A stretch of 64,000 nucleotides of DNA from DASSKA01 sp963839365 (GTDB lineage Bacteria > Actinomycetota > Actinomycetes > Propionibacteriales > Nocardioidaceae): positions 434,001 through 498,000 of the forward strand of contig CAWIUT010000010.1 of assembly GCA_963839365.1 (NCBI GenBank), in the 5' to 3' direction. The position numbers were made by a program, and so were the translations under genes. This document shows, one piece after another, positions 8,194 to 16,435 of the stretch. Numbering within the stretch: position 1 is the stretch's first letter; the number at the start of each line of letters is the position of its first letter. The notes beneath the pieces were generated by a model that worked only from the letters and a program-made list of their open reading frames with translations, was not told the origin of the DNA and searched no databases.

Positions 8194-9057
8194 ATGGGTT
8201 CCTCAATGCGCAACAGTCCGGCAGAGTTCCTCGCCGACCTGCTTCGGTCGGCGCGCTACGAAGTGTTCCCCACCAGCTCCATCGAGGAGAAGCTGCTCGC
8301 CCACGTGCCCACCGAGCGGACCGTCACGGTAACGGCGTCGCCGGGCAAGGGGCTCGAGGCGACGCTGGCGCTCACCGAGCGTCTGGCGCGTCACGGGTAT
8401 CCGACGGTGCCTCATCTCGCGGCGCGGATGATCAGCGGTCGAAGCCAGCTGGGTGAGGTCTGCGCCCGGATGCAGCAGGCCGGCATCCGCACGGTGTTCG
8501 TGCCCGGGGGGGACCAGAACCCGCCGGCAGGGGACTACCACTCGGCGCTCGACCTGCTGGAGGACCTCACCGCCCTGGGGCGGCCGTTCCCCGAGGTGGG
8601 CATCACCGGCTATCCGGAGTCCCACCCCACGATCAGCGACGACCTGACCGTCCAGGCGATGTGGGACAAGCGGCGCCACGCCACGCACATCGTCAGCAAT
8701 CTGAGCTTCGACCCCGACGGCGTGCTGGTGTGGCTCGATCGGTTGCGCGGAAGAGGGATCGACCTCCCGGTGCTGCTGGGGGTCCCCGGGCCGGTGGACC
8801 GCGCCAAGCTGCTGACGATGGCCACCAGGATCGGGGTGGGAGAGTCCACGCGGTTCCTCTCGAAGAACAAGGGCCTGTTCGCGAGACTGGCCGCTCCCGG
8901 GGGGTTCAGCGGTGAACGGTTCCTGCAGCGTCGCGCCACGAGGTTCTCGCGCCCGGAGGCGCGGGTCACGGGGCTGCACATCTACACGTTCAACCAGGTT
9001 GCCGAGACGGAGGCATGGCGCCGGCAGTTCCTCGACAGAGTGGTGGCGGTGCACTGA
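8194..9057 (+). CDS. MetF-like methylenetetrahydrofolate reductase / methyl-THF oxidoreductase
   Basis: 287 residues, the size of a bacterial MetF TIM barrel. RYEVFPT near residue 23 sits where MetF carries the catalytic Glu of its FEFFPP motif, PHLAARM follows, and VPGGDQNP, EVGITGYPESHP and THIVSNLSFD mark later beta-alpha units. MetF interconverts 5-methyl-THF and 5,10-methylene-THF. It lies beside a corrinoid:THF methyltransferase operon and shares a candidate operator with purU, so I infer an oxidative (dissimilatory) role for methyl-THF, like MetF2-type enzymes of methylotrophs. The start is uncertain: ATG 8194 or 8206, neither with a Shine-Dalgarno sequence; the frame is open back to 8140. 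Confidence 0.75.
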   Translation: MGSSMRNSPAEFLADLLRSARYEVFPTSSIEEKLLAHVPTERTVTVTASPGKGLEATLALTERLARHGYPTVPHLAARMISGRSQLGEVCARMQQAGIRTVFVPGGDQNPPAGDYHSALDLLEDLTALGRPFPEVGITGYPESHPTISDDLTVQAMWDKRRHATHIVSNLSFDPDGVLVWLDRLRGRGIDLPVLLGVPGPVDRAKLLTMATRIGVGESTRFLSKNKGLFARLAAPGGFSGERFLQRRATRFSRPEARVTGLHIYTFNQVAETEAWRRQFLDRVVAVH

Positions 9058-9066
9058 CCGGGCGGG

Positions 9067-9714
9067 TCACGCGACCAGCTCCGCCAGCGCGTGCTCGAGC
9101 CCGGCGCTGCCGGTCTCGAGCACGGTCAGCGGCAGCCCGACGCGGTCCGCCGCCTCCTGGGCGAGCGTCCGCAGCTGCTCGTCGGGCTCCTGGGCGAGCC
9201 ACACCATCCGCGAGTAGTACCGGAAGTAGTCGTCCCGCAGCTCCGGGTGCCGGTCCAGCCCGAGCTCGGCGACCACCGTGCGGTCGAAGGAGCGGACCAG
9301 GAAGTCGGTGAGCACGTACGTGCCAGGCTGCTCCTCGAACAGGGCCCGCAGGCGGTCGGCGCCGCCGTACACGTCGTAGCAGTGCAGCCCGGGCAGCCGC
9401 TCGACACCCCGCCGCTCGCAGAGCTCGTCGAGGGCTCCGTAGGTGCCGCAGTCGGCGTACCCGATCGCCACCTTGCGGTAGCGGGCCTGCAGATCGTCGA
9501 CGAGCGCCTCGACCGCCCCGGCGATCCGGTCCGGCTGGTTGTGCAGCAGCGGGGGCAGTGGCACGACGTCGACCGGCCAGCCCCGGCGAGCGGACAGGGT
9601 GCCGCACAGCTGCGCCAACGCCCCGCACGCGACCAGCGCGACCCGGTCACGGCGGGAAGGCCAGCAGGTCGACGAACCGGTCGTTGAAGTCGGCGCGGTC
9701 CGAGAGCTCGACAT
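9067..9714 (-). CDS. DUF1638 domain protein of the corrinoid methyltransferase operon
   Basis: 215 residues. ALVACGALA at the mature N-terminus, then PPLLHNQPDRI, GYADCGTYGAL and GLHCYDVYGG, are the Cys/His-rich signatures of DUF1638. The family has no proven function but is often found next to MttB-like methyltransferases and corrinoid reactivases, as here. The conserved Cys and His residues could bind metal or act on the corrinoid (inference). The start at 9714 is set by AGGAGGTGA 3 nt upstream, the best ribosome site of the operon. It lies inside the end of the reactivase gene, giving a 68-nt overlap. This is the last gene of the leftward operon and converges on the metF-like gene with a 9-nt gap. 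Confidence 0.82.
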   Translation of the reverse strand: MSSSRTAPTSTTGSSTCWPSRRDRVALVACGALAQLCGTLSARRGWPVDVVPLPPLLHNQPDRIAGAVEALVDDLQARYRKVAIGYADCGTYGALDELCERRGVERLPGLHCYDVYGGADRLRALFEEQPGTYVLTDFLVRSFDRTVVAELGLDRHPELRDDYFRYYSRMVWLAQEPDEQLRTLAQEAADRVGLPLTVLETGSAGLEHALAELVA

Positions 9715-11593
9715 AGGTCACCTCCTCCAGCAGTGCCACGGCCCCTGCTCGTTCCCGGACCGAGAGCAGGCTCATCTTCGCTCCCTCACCGGCGACGTTG
9801 CCGGCGGAGACGATCCTCAGCACCGGGACCCTCGGAACCAGTCCGATGCGCACCGCGGCGGCGGGGGACAGGTAAGTGCCGAACGAACCGGCCAGGAGCA
9901 CCTGCTGCACGTCGGTGTGGGAGAGGCCGAGCGCCTCGAGAAGCAGCGTCCAGCCCGTGGCGATCGCCGCCTTGGCGAACTGCAGCTCGCGCACGTCCCG
10001 CTGAGAGAGGTAGACGCAGTCCTCCGGTGGGCTCGCGAGGTCCGGGCGGTGCAGCATGAACACCCGCTCCTTGTCGAGATGGACCAGGCGGTCCGCGACG
10101 TACGGCGCCACCGTCTTGGCGCGCACGTCGTCGACGAAGCGGCCCGAGGGGTCAAGGAGGCCAATCCTGACCAGCTCCGCCACCGCGTCGACCAGCCCGG
10201 AGCCGCACAGCCCCTGTGGCTCGACGTCCCCGATGACTTGCAGGGTCAGGCCACCCTCCGCCGTCTCGTCGACGTGGACCACCTCGATGGCCCCGTCTGC
10301 GGCGCGCATCCCGCACCGGATCGCGCCGCCCTCGAACGCCGGGCCCGCCGGTGCGGCCGTGGCCAGGATCGTGTCCCCGTCGCTGAGCACGATCTCACAG
10401 TTGGTGCCCACGTCGATGAACAGCCGGATGCGCTTGTCGCGGTCCATGCCGGTGGCGAGCATGCCCGCGACGATGTCCCCGCCGACGTACGCGCCGAGCG
10501 CGGGGAACACGAACGCACGGGCCCCGGGGTGCAGCCGTAGCCCGAGCTCCGAGGCGCGCAGGCTCGGTAGCGTGGCGGTGGACATCACGAACGGTGCCAT
10601 TCCGAGGGGCTCGGGGTCGATGCCGAGCACCAGCGCAGTCATGGTCGCGTTCCCGGCCAGGGCGACCTCGTAGACCTCATCGGGCCGCACGCCCGCTTCT
10701 TCGAGCACGCTGCCCGCCAGCTCGGCCAGCGTGTCCTGCGCCAGCGAGCGCAGCCGGTCCGCGGCGCCCGGGTCCATCATGGTGGCACTGATCCGGGTGA
10801 TCACGTCGCCGCCGAGGTGTTGCTGCTTGTTCATCGTGGACGTGACCGCGGTGGGCGCCCCTGCGCCGACGTCCAGCAGGGTCGCCACCACGGTGGTGGT
10901 GCCCAGGTCGAACGCGAGCACGAACCTCCGTCCGGTGGTGTCGCCCGGCTCCACCTCGATGAGCATGTCGTCCACGATGACGGCGGTCACCTTGAAGTGC
11001 GACTCGCGCAGCACCCTCGGCAGCCGCCGCAGGACGTGCAGGTCCGGGGAGAGCTCGAGGTCGTCCATCGCGTCGTACAACCGCTGCAGGTCGCTGCGCT
11101 GGTCGGTGAGGGACGGGTCGGCGAGCTCGACGTAGCGCTTCTGCACCGCGGGCCGCAGGATGACCTGGCGACCGACGCCCAAGGTGGCGGCCTTCGGCCG
11201 GGTGGTCAGCGGCGGAACCTCGACGCGGAGGTCCTGGGTGGCCTGCGCGAGGCAGGCCAACCGCCACCCGTTCGCCAGCTTGTCGGCGCTGAAGCAGCGT
11301 GCGTCCAGCCGGTGAACCGGCACGTTGCCGTCGAGGACACGGACCTTGCACTTCTTGCAGGTGCCGTGGCCCCCGCACGTGGAGTCGATCGCGATGCCGT
11401 TCCAGCTCGCGGCGTCGAACACCGACACCCCGGGCGGCACGCGCACCTCCCGCTCCACCGGCGTGAACGAGAGCCGGACCCGGCCGGTCCCGTCGTGCGG
11501 CTGCCCGCCAGGGCCGTCGGGTGGCTCGATGAGCGCCTCACGGACCAGGGACTCGACCTGGAGCTCCGGGGGCTTCTGCGGCCTCTTGTCCAT
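9647..11593 (-). CDS. Corrinoid activation/regeneration protein ([2Fe-2S] + ASKHA domains)
   Basis: 648 residues. Residues about 35-120 form a plant-type ferredoxin domain with Cys73, Cys79, Cys82 and Cys114 (C-x5-C-x2-C-x31-C). A linker and middle domain follow, then from about residue 215 an ASKHA ATPase-like domain (DUF4445) with LAFDLGTTTVVATLLD, FIDVGTNCEIVL and LAGSFGTYLSP. This is the RamA/RACE-like architecture that reduces Co(II) back to Co(I) when a corrinoid methyltransferase is accidentally oxidised, a particular need in an aerobe. ATG 11593 is 8 nt after the stop of the methyltransferase gene; an upstream in-frame ATG at 11656 would overlap that gene. Confidence 0.92.
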   Translation of the reverse strand: MDKRPQKPPELQVESLVREALIEPPDGPGGQPHDGTGRVRLSFTPVEREVRVPPGVSVFDAASWNGIAIDSTCGGHGTCKKCKVRVLDGNVPVHRLDARCFSADKLANGWRLACLAQATQDLRVEVPPLTTRPKAATLGVGRQVILRPAVQKRYVELADPSLTDQRSDLQRLYDAMDDLELSPDLHVLRRLPRVLRESHFKVTAVIVDDMLIEVEPGDTTGRRFVLAFDLGTTTVVATLLDVGAGAPTAVTSTMNKQQHLGGDVITRISATMMDPGAADRLRSLAQDTLAELAGSVLEEAGVRPDEVYEVALAGNATMTALVLGIDPEPLGMAPFVMSTATLPSLRASELGLRLHPGARAFVFPALGAYVGGDIVAGMLATGMDRDKRIRLFIDVGTNCEIVLSDGDTILATAAPAGPAFEGGAIRCGMRAADGAIEVVHVDETAEGGLTLQVIGDVEPQGLCGSGLVDAVAELVRIGLLDPSGRFVDDVRAKTVAPYVADRLVHLDKERVFMLHRPDLASPPEDCVYLSQRDVRELQFAKAAIATGWTLLLEALGLSHTDVQQVLLAGSFGTYLSPAAAVRIGLVPRVPVLRIVSAGNVAGEGAKMSLLSVRERAGAVALLEEVTYVELSDRADFNDRFVDLLAFPP

Positions 11594-11601
11594 GGCGGGT
11601 C

Positions 11602-12474
11602 TCAGCCGGCCACCGTCTGCTTCTGCCGGTGGGCGGCGATCCAGCTGCTCCCCCACTCGTCGTGGCCGAGCAGCAGGTCGGCCGCCTTGACAGCGGTCAC
11701 GATCTGCGAGGTGCGCGTGTCCATGATGGCGCTGGTCAGCCCGGCGGTCATCGCCATGGGAAGGAACGCCGCCCCGATCGAGGGCCGGTCGGGCATCCCG
11801 AACGAGACGTTGGACGCGCCGCAGGTCATGTTCAGGCCGTGCTCGTCACGGATCCGCCGCATGGTGTCGAGGGTGGTGTTGACCACCGTCGTGTCCGCGC
11901 CGATGGGCATGGCGAGCGGGTCGATGACGATGTCCTGGATCGCGATGCCGTACTCCTGCGTGGCCACGTCCACGATGTGCTGCACCAGCTCGAGACGTCG
12001 GTCCGCCTCCATCGGGATCTCCTCGGCGTCATTGGGCAGGGCGATGATCGCTGCGTCGTACCTCTTGACCAGGGGCAGGATCTGCTCCATCCGCTCGTCC
12101 TCGGCCGTCACGGAGTTCACCAGTGCACGGCCGTGGTAGACCGACAGCCCTGCCTCCAACGCCTCGACGACGGAGGAGTCGATGCAGATGGGCTTGTCGG
12201 TCAACCCCTGCACCATCCGGATCGCCTTGGCGAGCAGGTCCGGCTCGTCGGTGAGCGGCACGCCCATGTTGATGTCGAGAACGTCGGCGCCGCCGTCGAC
12301 CTGGGCGACCACGTCGCGCTCGATCGCCGTGAGGTCCCCGGCGCGAAGCTGTTCCTGGAAGACCCGCCGGCCGGTCGGGTTGATGCGTTCCCCGATCAGG
12401 CAGAACCGGTGCTGGCCGCCGATCACCACCTCGGCGGTCGCGGAGCGCAGGGTCGTCTCGAGCGGCCGGGTCAT
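11602..12474 (-). CDS. Methyl-corrinoid:tetrahydrofolate methyltransferase (pterin-binding TIM barrel, MtgA/AcsE-like)
   Basis: 290 residues with the pterin-binding signature of the dihydropteroate-synthase superfamily: FCLIGERINPTG, GGADVLDINMG, ICIDSS, NSVTAEDERM, IVIDPLAMPIGAD and CGASNVSFGMPDR. Proteins of this length without other domains move a methyl group between a corrinoid protein and THF (AcsE, MtgA). Here it should take the methyl from the adjacent corrinoid protein and make 5-methyl-THF. It overlaps the upstream corrinoid gene by 4 nt (ATGA), so the two are translationally coupled. Confidence 0.9.
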   Translation of the reverse strand: MTRPLETTLRSATAEVVIGGQHRFCLIGERINPTGRRVFQEQLRAGDLTAIERDVVAQVDGGADVLDINMGVPLTDEPDLLAKAIRMVQGLTDKPICIDSSVVEALEAGLSVYHGRALVNSVTAEDERMEQILPLVKRYDAAIIALPNDAEEIPMEADRRLELVQHIVDVATQEYGIAIQDIVIDPLAMPIGADTTVVNTTLDTMRRIRDEHGLNMTCGASNVSFGMPDRPSIGAAFLPMAMTAGLTSAIMDTRTSQIVTAVKAADLLLGHDEWGSSWIAAHRQKQTVAG

Positions 12475-13136
12475 GCGTCGACCAGTGACCGGCGCTTGTT
12501 GAGCAGGTCCTTGGCACGCTTCACTGTCGCCGAGGCGTCAGCCGCGTACCCGTCGGCCCCGACCGCGTTGGCGTACTCCTGAGTGACCGGGGCACCGCCA
12601 ACCATCACGATCACCTGGTCGCGCAGCCCGGCCTTCTCGAGCGCGTTCAGGTTCGCCTTGAACATCGGCATGGTCGTGGTGAGGAACGCTGAGAAGCCGA
12701 TGATGTCGGGCCGGTGCTCGACGATGCTCTCCACGAACTTCTCCGGCGCGACCTGGACACCGAGGTCGATGACTTCGAAGCCGGCTCCCTCCAGCATGAT
12801 GTTGACCAGGTTCTTCCCGATGTCGTGCACGTCGCCCTTCACCGTGCCCATCACGAACTTGCCGACGGTCTGCACGCCGGTGTCTGCGAGCAGCGGCCGG
12901 AGCACCTCCATGGCACCGGCCATCGCACGGCCGGCGATGAGCATCTCGGGGACGAAGAAGTCGCCGCGCTCGAAGCGGGCGCCCACCTCCTCCAGCGAGG
13001 GGATGAGTGCGTCGAACAGCAACGACTGCGGCTCCATGTTCTGTTCCAGCGCGTGGTGCGTCAGCTCCAGCACCTCGGGTGCGTTGCCCACGAGTGTCTG
13101 GTCGTACAAGCGCTGGAGGATCTCCTCGGGGGTCAT
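12471..13136 (-). CDS. Cobalamin-binding corrinoid protein (MtgC/MttC-like)
   Basis: 221 residues. Residues 1-90 are the helical cap (B12-binding domain 1, with PQSLLFDALIPSLEEVG and FFVPEMLIAGRAM). Residues about 93-210 are the Rossmann-like B12 domain with GDVHDIGKN, where His104 of D-x-H-x-x-G would be the lower cobalt ligand, followed by GFSAFLTTTM and VGGAPV. It carries the methyl group between the MttB-family enzyme encoded divergently at 14039 and the THF methyltransferase. It overlaps both neighbours by 4 nt, within a tightly coupled leftward operon. Confidence 0.93.
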   Translation of the reverse strand: MTPEEILQRLYDQTLVGNAPEVLELTHHALEQNMEPQSLLFDALIPSLEEVGARFERGDFFVPEMLIAGRAMAGAMEVLRPLLADTGVQTVGKFVMGTVKGDVHDIGKNLVNIMLEGAGFEVIDLGVQVAPEKFVESIVEHRPDIIGFSAFLTTTMPMFKANLNALEKAGLRDQVIVMVGGAPVTQEYANAVGADGYAADASATVKRAKDLLNKRRSLVDA

Positions 13137-13906
13137 GCGGTGCCCTCCTGGTGGGACGGTGATCTGCGGCTGAGCAGCCGTTGGGACAAGGTGTCGGCGG
13201 CCTCGACGAGGAGCCGGCCAACCTTGTCAACACGGTCCTGCAACCGGGCGGTGGGCCCGGAAACCCCGATGGCGGCGATGACCGTCTGCCTTCCGTGCAG
13301 GGGGACGGCGACGGCCGTCAGACCGGTCTCCAGCTCGTCGAGCGAGGTGGCGACCCCCTCCCGGCGGATCTGGTCGAGCTGTGCCTCGAGCGCGTCGCTG
13401 GAGCCGACCGTGCGAGGCGTTCGGCGCTCCAGCCTCCCCTTGGGCAGGGGGAGTGCGCCGTAGGCGTAGAGCACCTTGCCGAGCGAGGAGCAGTGCGGCG
13501 GGACGCCGACCTGGTTCCAGTCGCGGGCCGCGAGCAGGTAGGTGGAGTCCACCTGCGCCACGTGGAACAGCTCGTGCCCGCGGACGACCGCGAGGTGCAC
13601 GGACTCACCGGTCTGCTCACCGACCGTCTCCATCACCGGCAGCGCGAGACGGGCCAGCTGGGTTGCCGGGTCGTGCACGGCGGCGTGCAGCGCGAACAGC
13701 GGGCCGGCGACGTACCCGCCGGTGGAGTTCCGCTCAACAAGGTCCGTGCGCTCCAGCGCGGCCAGCAGCCGTGACGTGGTCGAGCGGGCCAGCCCCGTCT
13801 CGTCGCAGACCTCGGTGAAGCTGACCGGGTCATCGGCGCGGACGATGAGGTCGACCAGCCCGGCGGCACGTTCGACCGCCTGGGTGCCCCCGCCCGTCTG
13901 TGCCAT
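13133..13906 (-). CDS. IclR-family transcriptional regulator (first gene of corrinoid operon)
   Basis: 257 residues. An N-terminal winged helix (residues about 8-65; FTEVCDETGLARSTTSRLLAALE) is followed by the IclR effector domain with VGVPPHCSSLGKVLYAYG and VATSLDELETGLTAVAVPL. It leads the leftward corrinoid operon and is divergent from the mttB-like gene. A perfect 17-bp inverted repeat lies in the 132-nt intergenic region and is the likely operator. The effector is probably the methylated amine or a product. GGAAGGCGG precedes ATG 13906. Confidence 0.9.
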   Translation of the reverse strand: MAQTGGGTQAVERAAGLVDLIVRADDPVSFTEVCDETGLARSTTSRLLAALERTDLVERNSTGGYVAGPLFALHAAVHDPATQLARLALPVMETVGEQTGESVHLAVVRGHELFHVAQVDSTYLLAARDWNQVGVPPHCSSLGKVLYAYGALPLPKGRLERRTPRTVGSSDALEAQLDQIRREGVATSLDELETGLTAVAVPLHGRQTVIAAIGVSGPTARLQDRVDKVGRLLVEAADTLSQRLLSRRSPSHQEGTA

Positions 13907-13951
13907 GACCAGCGTTCCGCCTTCCGCTGAGTGAGGGAGTGCGAGGCCTTA

Positions 13952-13968
13952 GTTCCATGTTATGGAAC
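13952..13968. promoter_or_regulatory. Palindromic operator between iclR and the mttB-like gene
   Basis: GTTCCAT (13952-13958), spacer GTT and ATGGAAC (13962-13968) form a perfect inverted repeat whose size and GGAA-type half-sites suit IclR proteins. A TAGAAT -10-like hexamer for the rightward gene is at 13989-13994. No good -35 is seen, which would fit an activated promoter. Confidence 0.6.
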
Positions 13969-14038
13969 CGAGTGCCACATTATGAGGCTAGAATGCGCGA
14001 GCAGCGCCGGTCAAGCACTTCGTCCGCAGGAGGTGGCG

Positions 14039-15478
14039 ATGTTCCGCAACACGATGCCCAGGTACGAGATCCTCTCCGAGGAGGCGATGGCCAAGCTGGA
14101 CGCCGGCTGGCGTCGGCTGGTGACCGAGATCGGCGTGGAGTTCGACAACGAACGCGCGCTGGGCCTGTTCCGGGAGGCGGGGCAGCGGGTCGAGGAGCAG
14201 AAGGTGTTCTTGGACCCCGACTTCGTGCTGGACCAGGTTGCCAGGGCACCGCGTGAGTTCGACGTGCAGGCACGCAACCCCGAGCACAACATCCACATCG
14301 GCGGTGACTCCATGGCGTTCGCCGCCGTCTACGGTCCGCCGTTCGTGCGCGAGGGCGACCTGCGGCGTGACGCGACGATGGACGACTTCGAGCGGTTCAC
14401 GAAGCTGGCACAGAGCTGTGCGGTGCTCGACTCGGCCGGTGGGGTGGTCTGCGAGCCCAACGACCGACCGCTCGACTCGCGGCACCTGGACATGACCTAC
14501 GCACTCCAGACCCTGACCGACAAGATCTACATGGGCAACGTGGTCTCCGGCGTCAACGCGCGGGACACCATTGCGATGGGGGAGATCCTGTTCGGCGGGC
14601 GAGAGGCCATCGAGCAGACACCGGTGTCCATCTCGCTGATCAACTGCAACTCACCGCTGCGGTGGGACGGCCGGATGCTGGAGTCGCTGCTGGAGTACAG
14701 CGCCGCCGCCCAGCCGTGCGTGCTGACGCCGTTCATCCTGATGGGCGCGATGTCACCGGTGACCATTCCCGCGGCGCTCGTGCAGCAGATCGCCGAGGCG
14801 CTGTCCGGGATCGCCCTGGCGCAGCTGGTCAGGCCCGGGACGCCGGTGATCTTCGGGTCGTTCCTGTCCAACATCGACATGCAGTCCGGCTCTCCGACGT
14901 TCGGCACCCCCGAGTCGGCGCTCGGGTTGTTCTGCACCGGCCAGATCGCCCGGCACTTCGGTCTGCCGTTCCGCGCCGGCGGTGGGCTGACCTCGTCGCA
15001 GGTGCCGGATGCCCAAGCGGGCTACGAGGCGTTGATGACGATGCTGCCCACGTTCCTGGCCGGAGCGAACTGGGTGATGCACTCGGCCGGCTGGCTGGAG
15101 GGGGGCCTGGTGGCCGGCTTCGAGAAGTTCATCGTCGACGTGCAGATCCTCGAGATGCTGCGGGCCGAGTTCACTCCGCTGGAGATCGATGAGGACTCGC
15201 TGGCGTTCGGTGCCCACCTCGAGGTCGGTCACGGCGGGCACTTCCTCGGAGCCATGCACACCATGGAGCGGTTCCGCACCTGCTTCTACCGGCCGATGTT
15301 GTCCAGCTCGGAGAACTACGAGCGTTGGATGCGCAACGGCGGCCTCGACACGGCTGCCCGTGCGACGAAGATCTATCAGCGGACGCTGGAGGACTACATC
15401 GCCCCGCCGCTCGAGGACACGATCCGGGCCCAGCTGGAGGAGTACGTGATCCGCAGGCGCAAGGAGCTCGGCGACTGA
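14039..15478 (+). CDS. Trimethylamine methyltransferase (MttB) superfamily, non-pyrrolysine type
   Basis: 479 residues, the family norm. The MttB fold is seen in FRNTMPRYEILSEEAM, GLFREAGQRV, the glycine/serine-rich barrel core SLINCNSPLRWDGRML, GGLTSSQVPDAQAGYEA and the C-terminal GHGGHFLGAMHTMERFR. There is no in-frame amber codon, so this is not the pyrrolysine TMA enzyme but the larger group that includes glycine-betaine methyltransferase MtgB. These transfer a methyl group from a quaternary amine to Co(I) of a partner corrinoid protein. AGGAGGTGG a few nt before ATG 14039 fixes the start; the frame is open to 13931 upstream. Glycine betaine is the favoured but unproven substrate, with proline betaine, carnitine or choline-like compounds as alternatives. 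Confidence 0.9.
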   Translation: MFRNTMPRYEILSEEAMAKLDAGWRRLVTEIGVEFDNERALGLFREAGQRVEEQKVFLDPDFVLDQVARAPREFDVQARNPEHNIHIGGDSMAFAAVYGPPFVREGDLRRDATMDDFERFTKLAQSCAVLDSAGGVVCEPNDRPLDSRHLDMTYALQTLTDKIYMGNVVSGVNARDTIAMGEILFGGREAIEQTPVSISLINCNSPLRWDGRMLESLLEYSAAAQPCVLTPFILMGAMSPVTIPAALVQQIAEALSGIALAQLVRPGTPVIFGSFLSNIDMQSGSPTFGTPESALGLFCTGQIARHFGLPFRAGGGLTSSQVPDAQAGYEALMTMLPTFLAGANWVMHSAGWLEGGLVAGFEKFIVDVQILEMLRAEFTPLEIDEDSLAFGAHLEVGHGGHFLGAMHTMERFRTCFYRPMLSSSENYERWMRNGGLDTAARATKIYQRTLEDYIAPPLEDTIRAQLEEYVIRRRKELGD

Positions 15479-15490
15479 GCGTGCTGGATG

Positions 15491-16351
15491 TCAGCGGAAG
15501 ACGACGGTCTTGTCACCGTTGAGCAGCACCCGGGTCTCGGCGTGCCAGCGCACGGCACGGGAGAGCACCTGGCTCTCCACGTCCCGGCCGGCCGCCGCGA
15601 GCTGCGCCGCGTCTGAACGGTGGTCCACGCGGATCACGTCCTGCTCGATGATGGGGCCCTGGTCGAGGTCGGCGGTCACGTAGTGGGCGGTCGCGCCGAT
15701 CAGCTTCACGCCGCGGTCGAACGCCTGCTGGTAGGGCCTCGCGCCCTTGAAGCTCGGCAGGAAGGAATGGTGGATGTTGATCGCCCGGCCGGCAAGGCTG
15801 CGGCACGCGTCCTCGGAGAGCACCTGCATGTAGCGGGCCAGGACGACCAGGTCCACGTCCAGCTCGTGGACGAGCCCGAGCAGCTGCGCCTCTGCTTGTA
15901 CCTTGGTCTCCGGCGCGACCGGGATGTGATGGAAGTCCACCCCGTAGGACTTGACCAGCGGCTCCCAGTCCATGTGGTTGGACACCACGCCAACCACGTC
16001 GATCTGCAGGGACCCGTTGCTCCACCGGAACAGCAGGTCGTTGAGGCAGTGGCTGTACCTCGAGACCATGATCAGGGTCCGGTACGGCGCTGAGGCGTCC
16101 CAGACCTCGCACTTCATGTGCCATTGCCGGGCAACCGTCGCGAACGACTCGCGCAGTTCCTGGAGTGTGCCCTGCGGGTCGTCGGTGGGCTGCGAGAACT
16201 TCACCCTCATGAAGAAGCGGTCCTCGGCGAGGTCGTCGAACTGCTGGCTCTCCAGGATGTTGGCGCCGTGCCGGACGAGAAGCCCGCTGACCGCGTGGAC
16301 GATGCCGGGGCGGTCGGGGCAGACGATGGTCACGACGTACTCGTTGTCCAT
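15491..16351 (-). CDS. purU: Formyltetrahydrofolate deformylase
   Basis: 286 residues. An N-terminal ACT domain (VVTIVCPDRPGIVHAVSGLL) is joined to a formyltransferase-fold catalytic domain with VVSNHMDWEPL, NIHHSFLPSFKGARPYQQA and GATAHYVTADLDQGPIIEQ; the Asn-His-Asp set of this fold is present. PurU hydrolyses 10-formyl-THF to formate and THF. In this cluster it would release the C1 units collected by demethylation and return free THF. ATG 16351 faces the second iclR gene across an 84-nt control region. It converges on the mttB-like gene with only 12 nt between. Confidence 0.93.
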   Translation of the reverse strand: MDNEYVVTIVCPDRPGIVHAVSGLLVRHGANILESQQFDDLAEDRFFMRVKFSQPTDDPQGTLQELRESFATVARQWHMKCEVWDASAPYRTLIMVSRYSHCLNDLLFRWSNGSLQIDVVGVVSNHMDWEPLVKSYGVDFHHIPVAPETKVQAEAQLLGLVHELDVDLVVLARYMQVLSEDACRSLAGRAINIHHSFLPSFKGARPYQQAFDRGVKLIGATAHYVTADLDQGPIIEQDVIRVDHRSDAAQLAAAGRDVESQVLSRAVRWHAETRVLLNGDKTVVFR

Positions 16352-16377
16352 GCAGTCCCTTGTACCCCTCCCAAAGT

Positions 16378-16429
16378 GTTGCGTCAACAGGAACGAGGTA
16401 CTGCGATACGCAACAGACTGCGCTAGGGT
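16378..16429. promoter_or_regulatory. Shared purU/iclR control region with inverted repeats and a leaderless iclR promoter
   Basis: GTTG-CGT-CAAC (16378-16388) and CTGCG-ATA-CGCAA (16401-16413) are short inverted repeats. For the rightward iclR gene, CTGCGA (16401-16406) and TAGGGT (16424-16429) form a -35/-10 pair with 17-bp spacing, and the ATG at 16436 is 6 nt after the -10, so the transcript should be leaderless. The second repeat covers the -35, as expected for autoregulation. Confidence 0.5.
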
Positions 16430-16435
16430 CGAAGC

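Noticed and set aside
9058..14038. Cobalamin riboswitch near the corrinoid operon
   Set aside because: The only sizable non-coding stretch (13907-14038) shows a regulator palindrome but no B12-box-like sequence or room for the aptamer.
14039..15478. Pyrrolysine-containing MttB
   Set aside because: No in-frame TAG occurs, and no pyl genes are in the window, so the non-pyrrolysine group is the right call.
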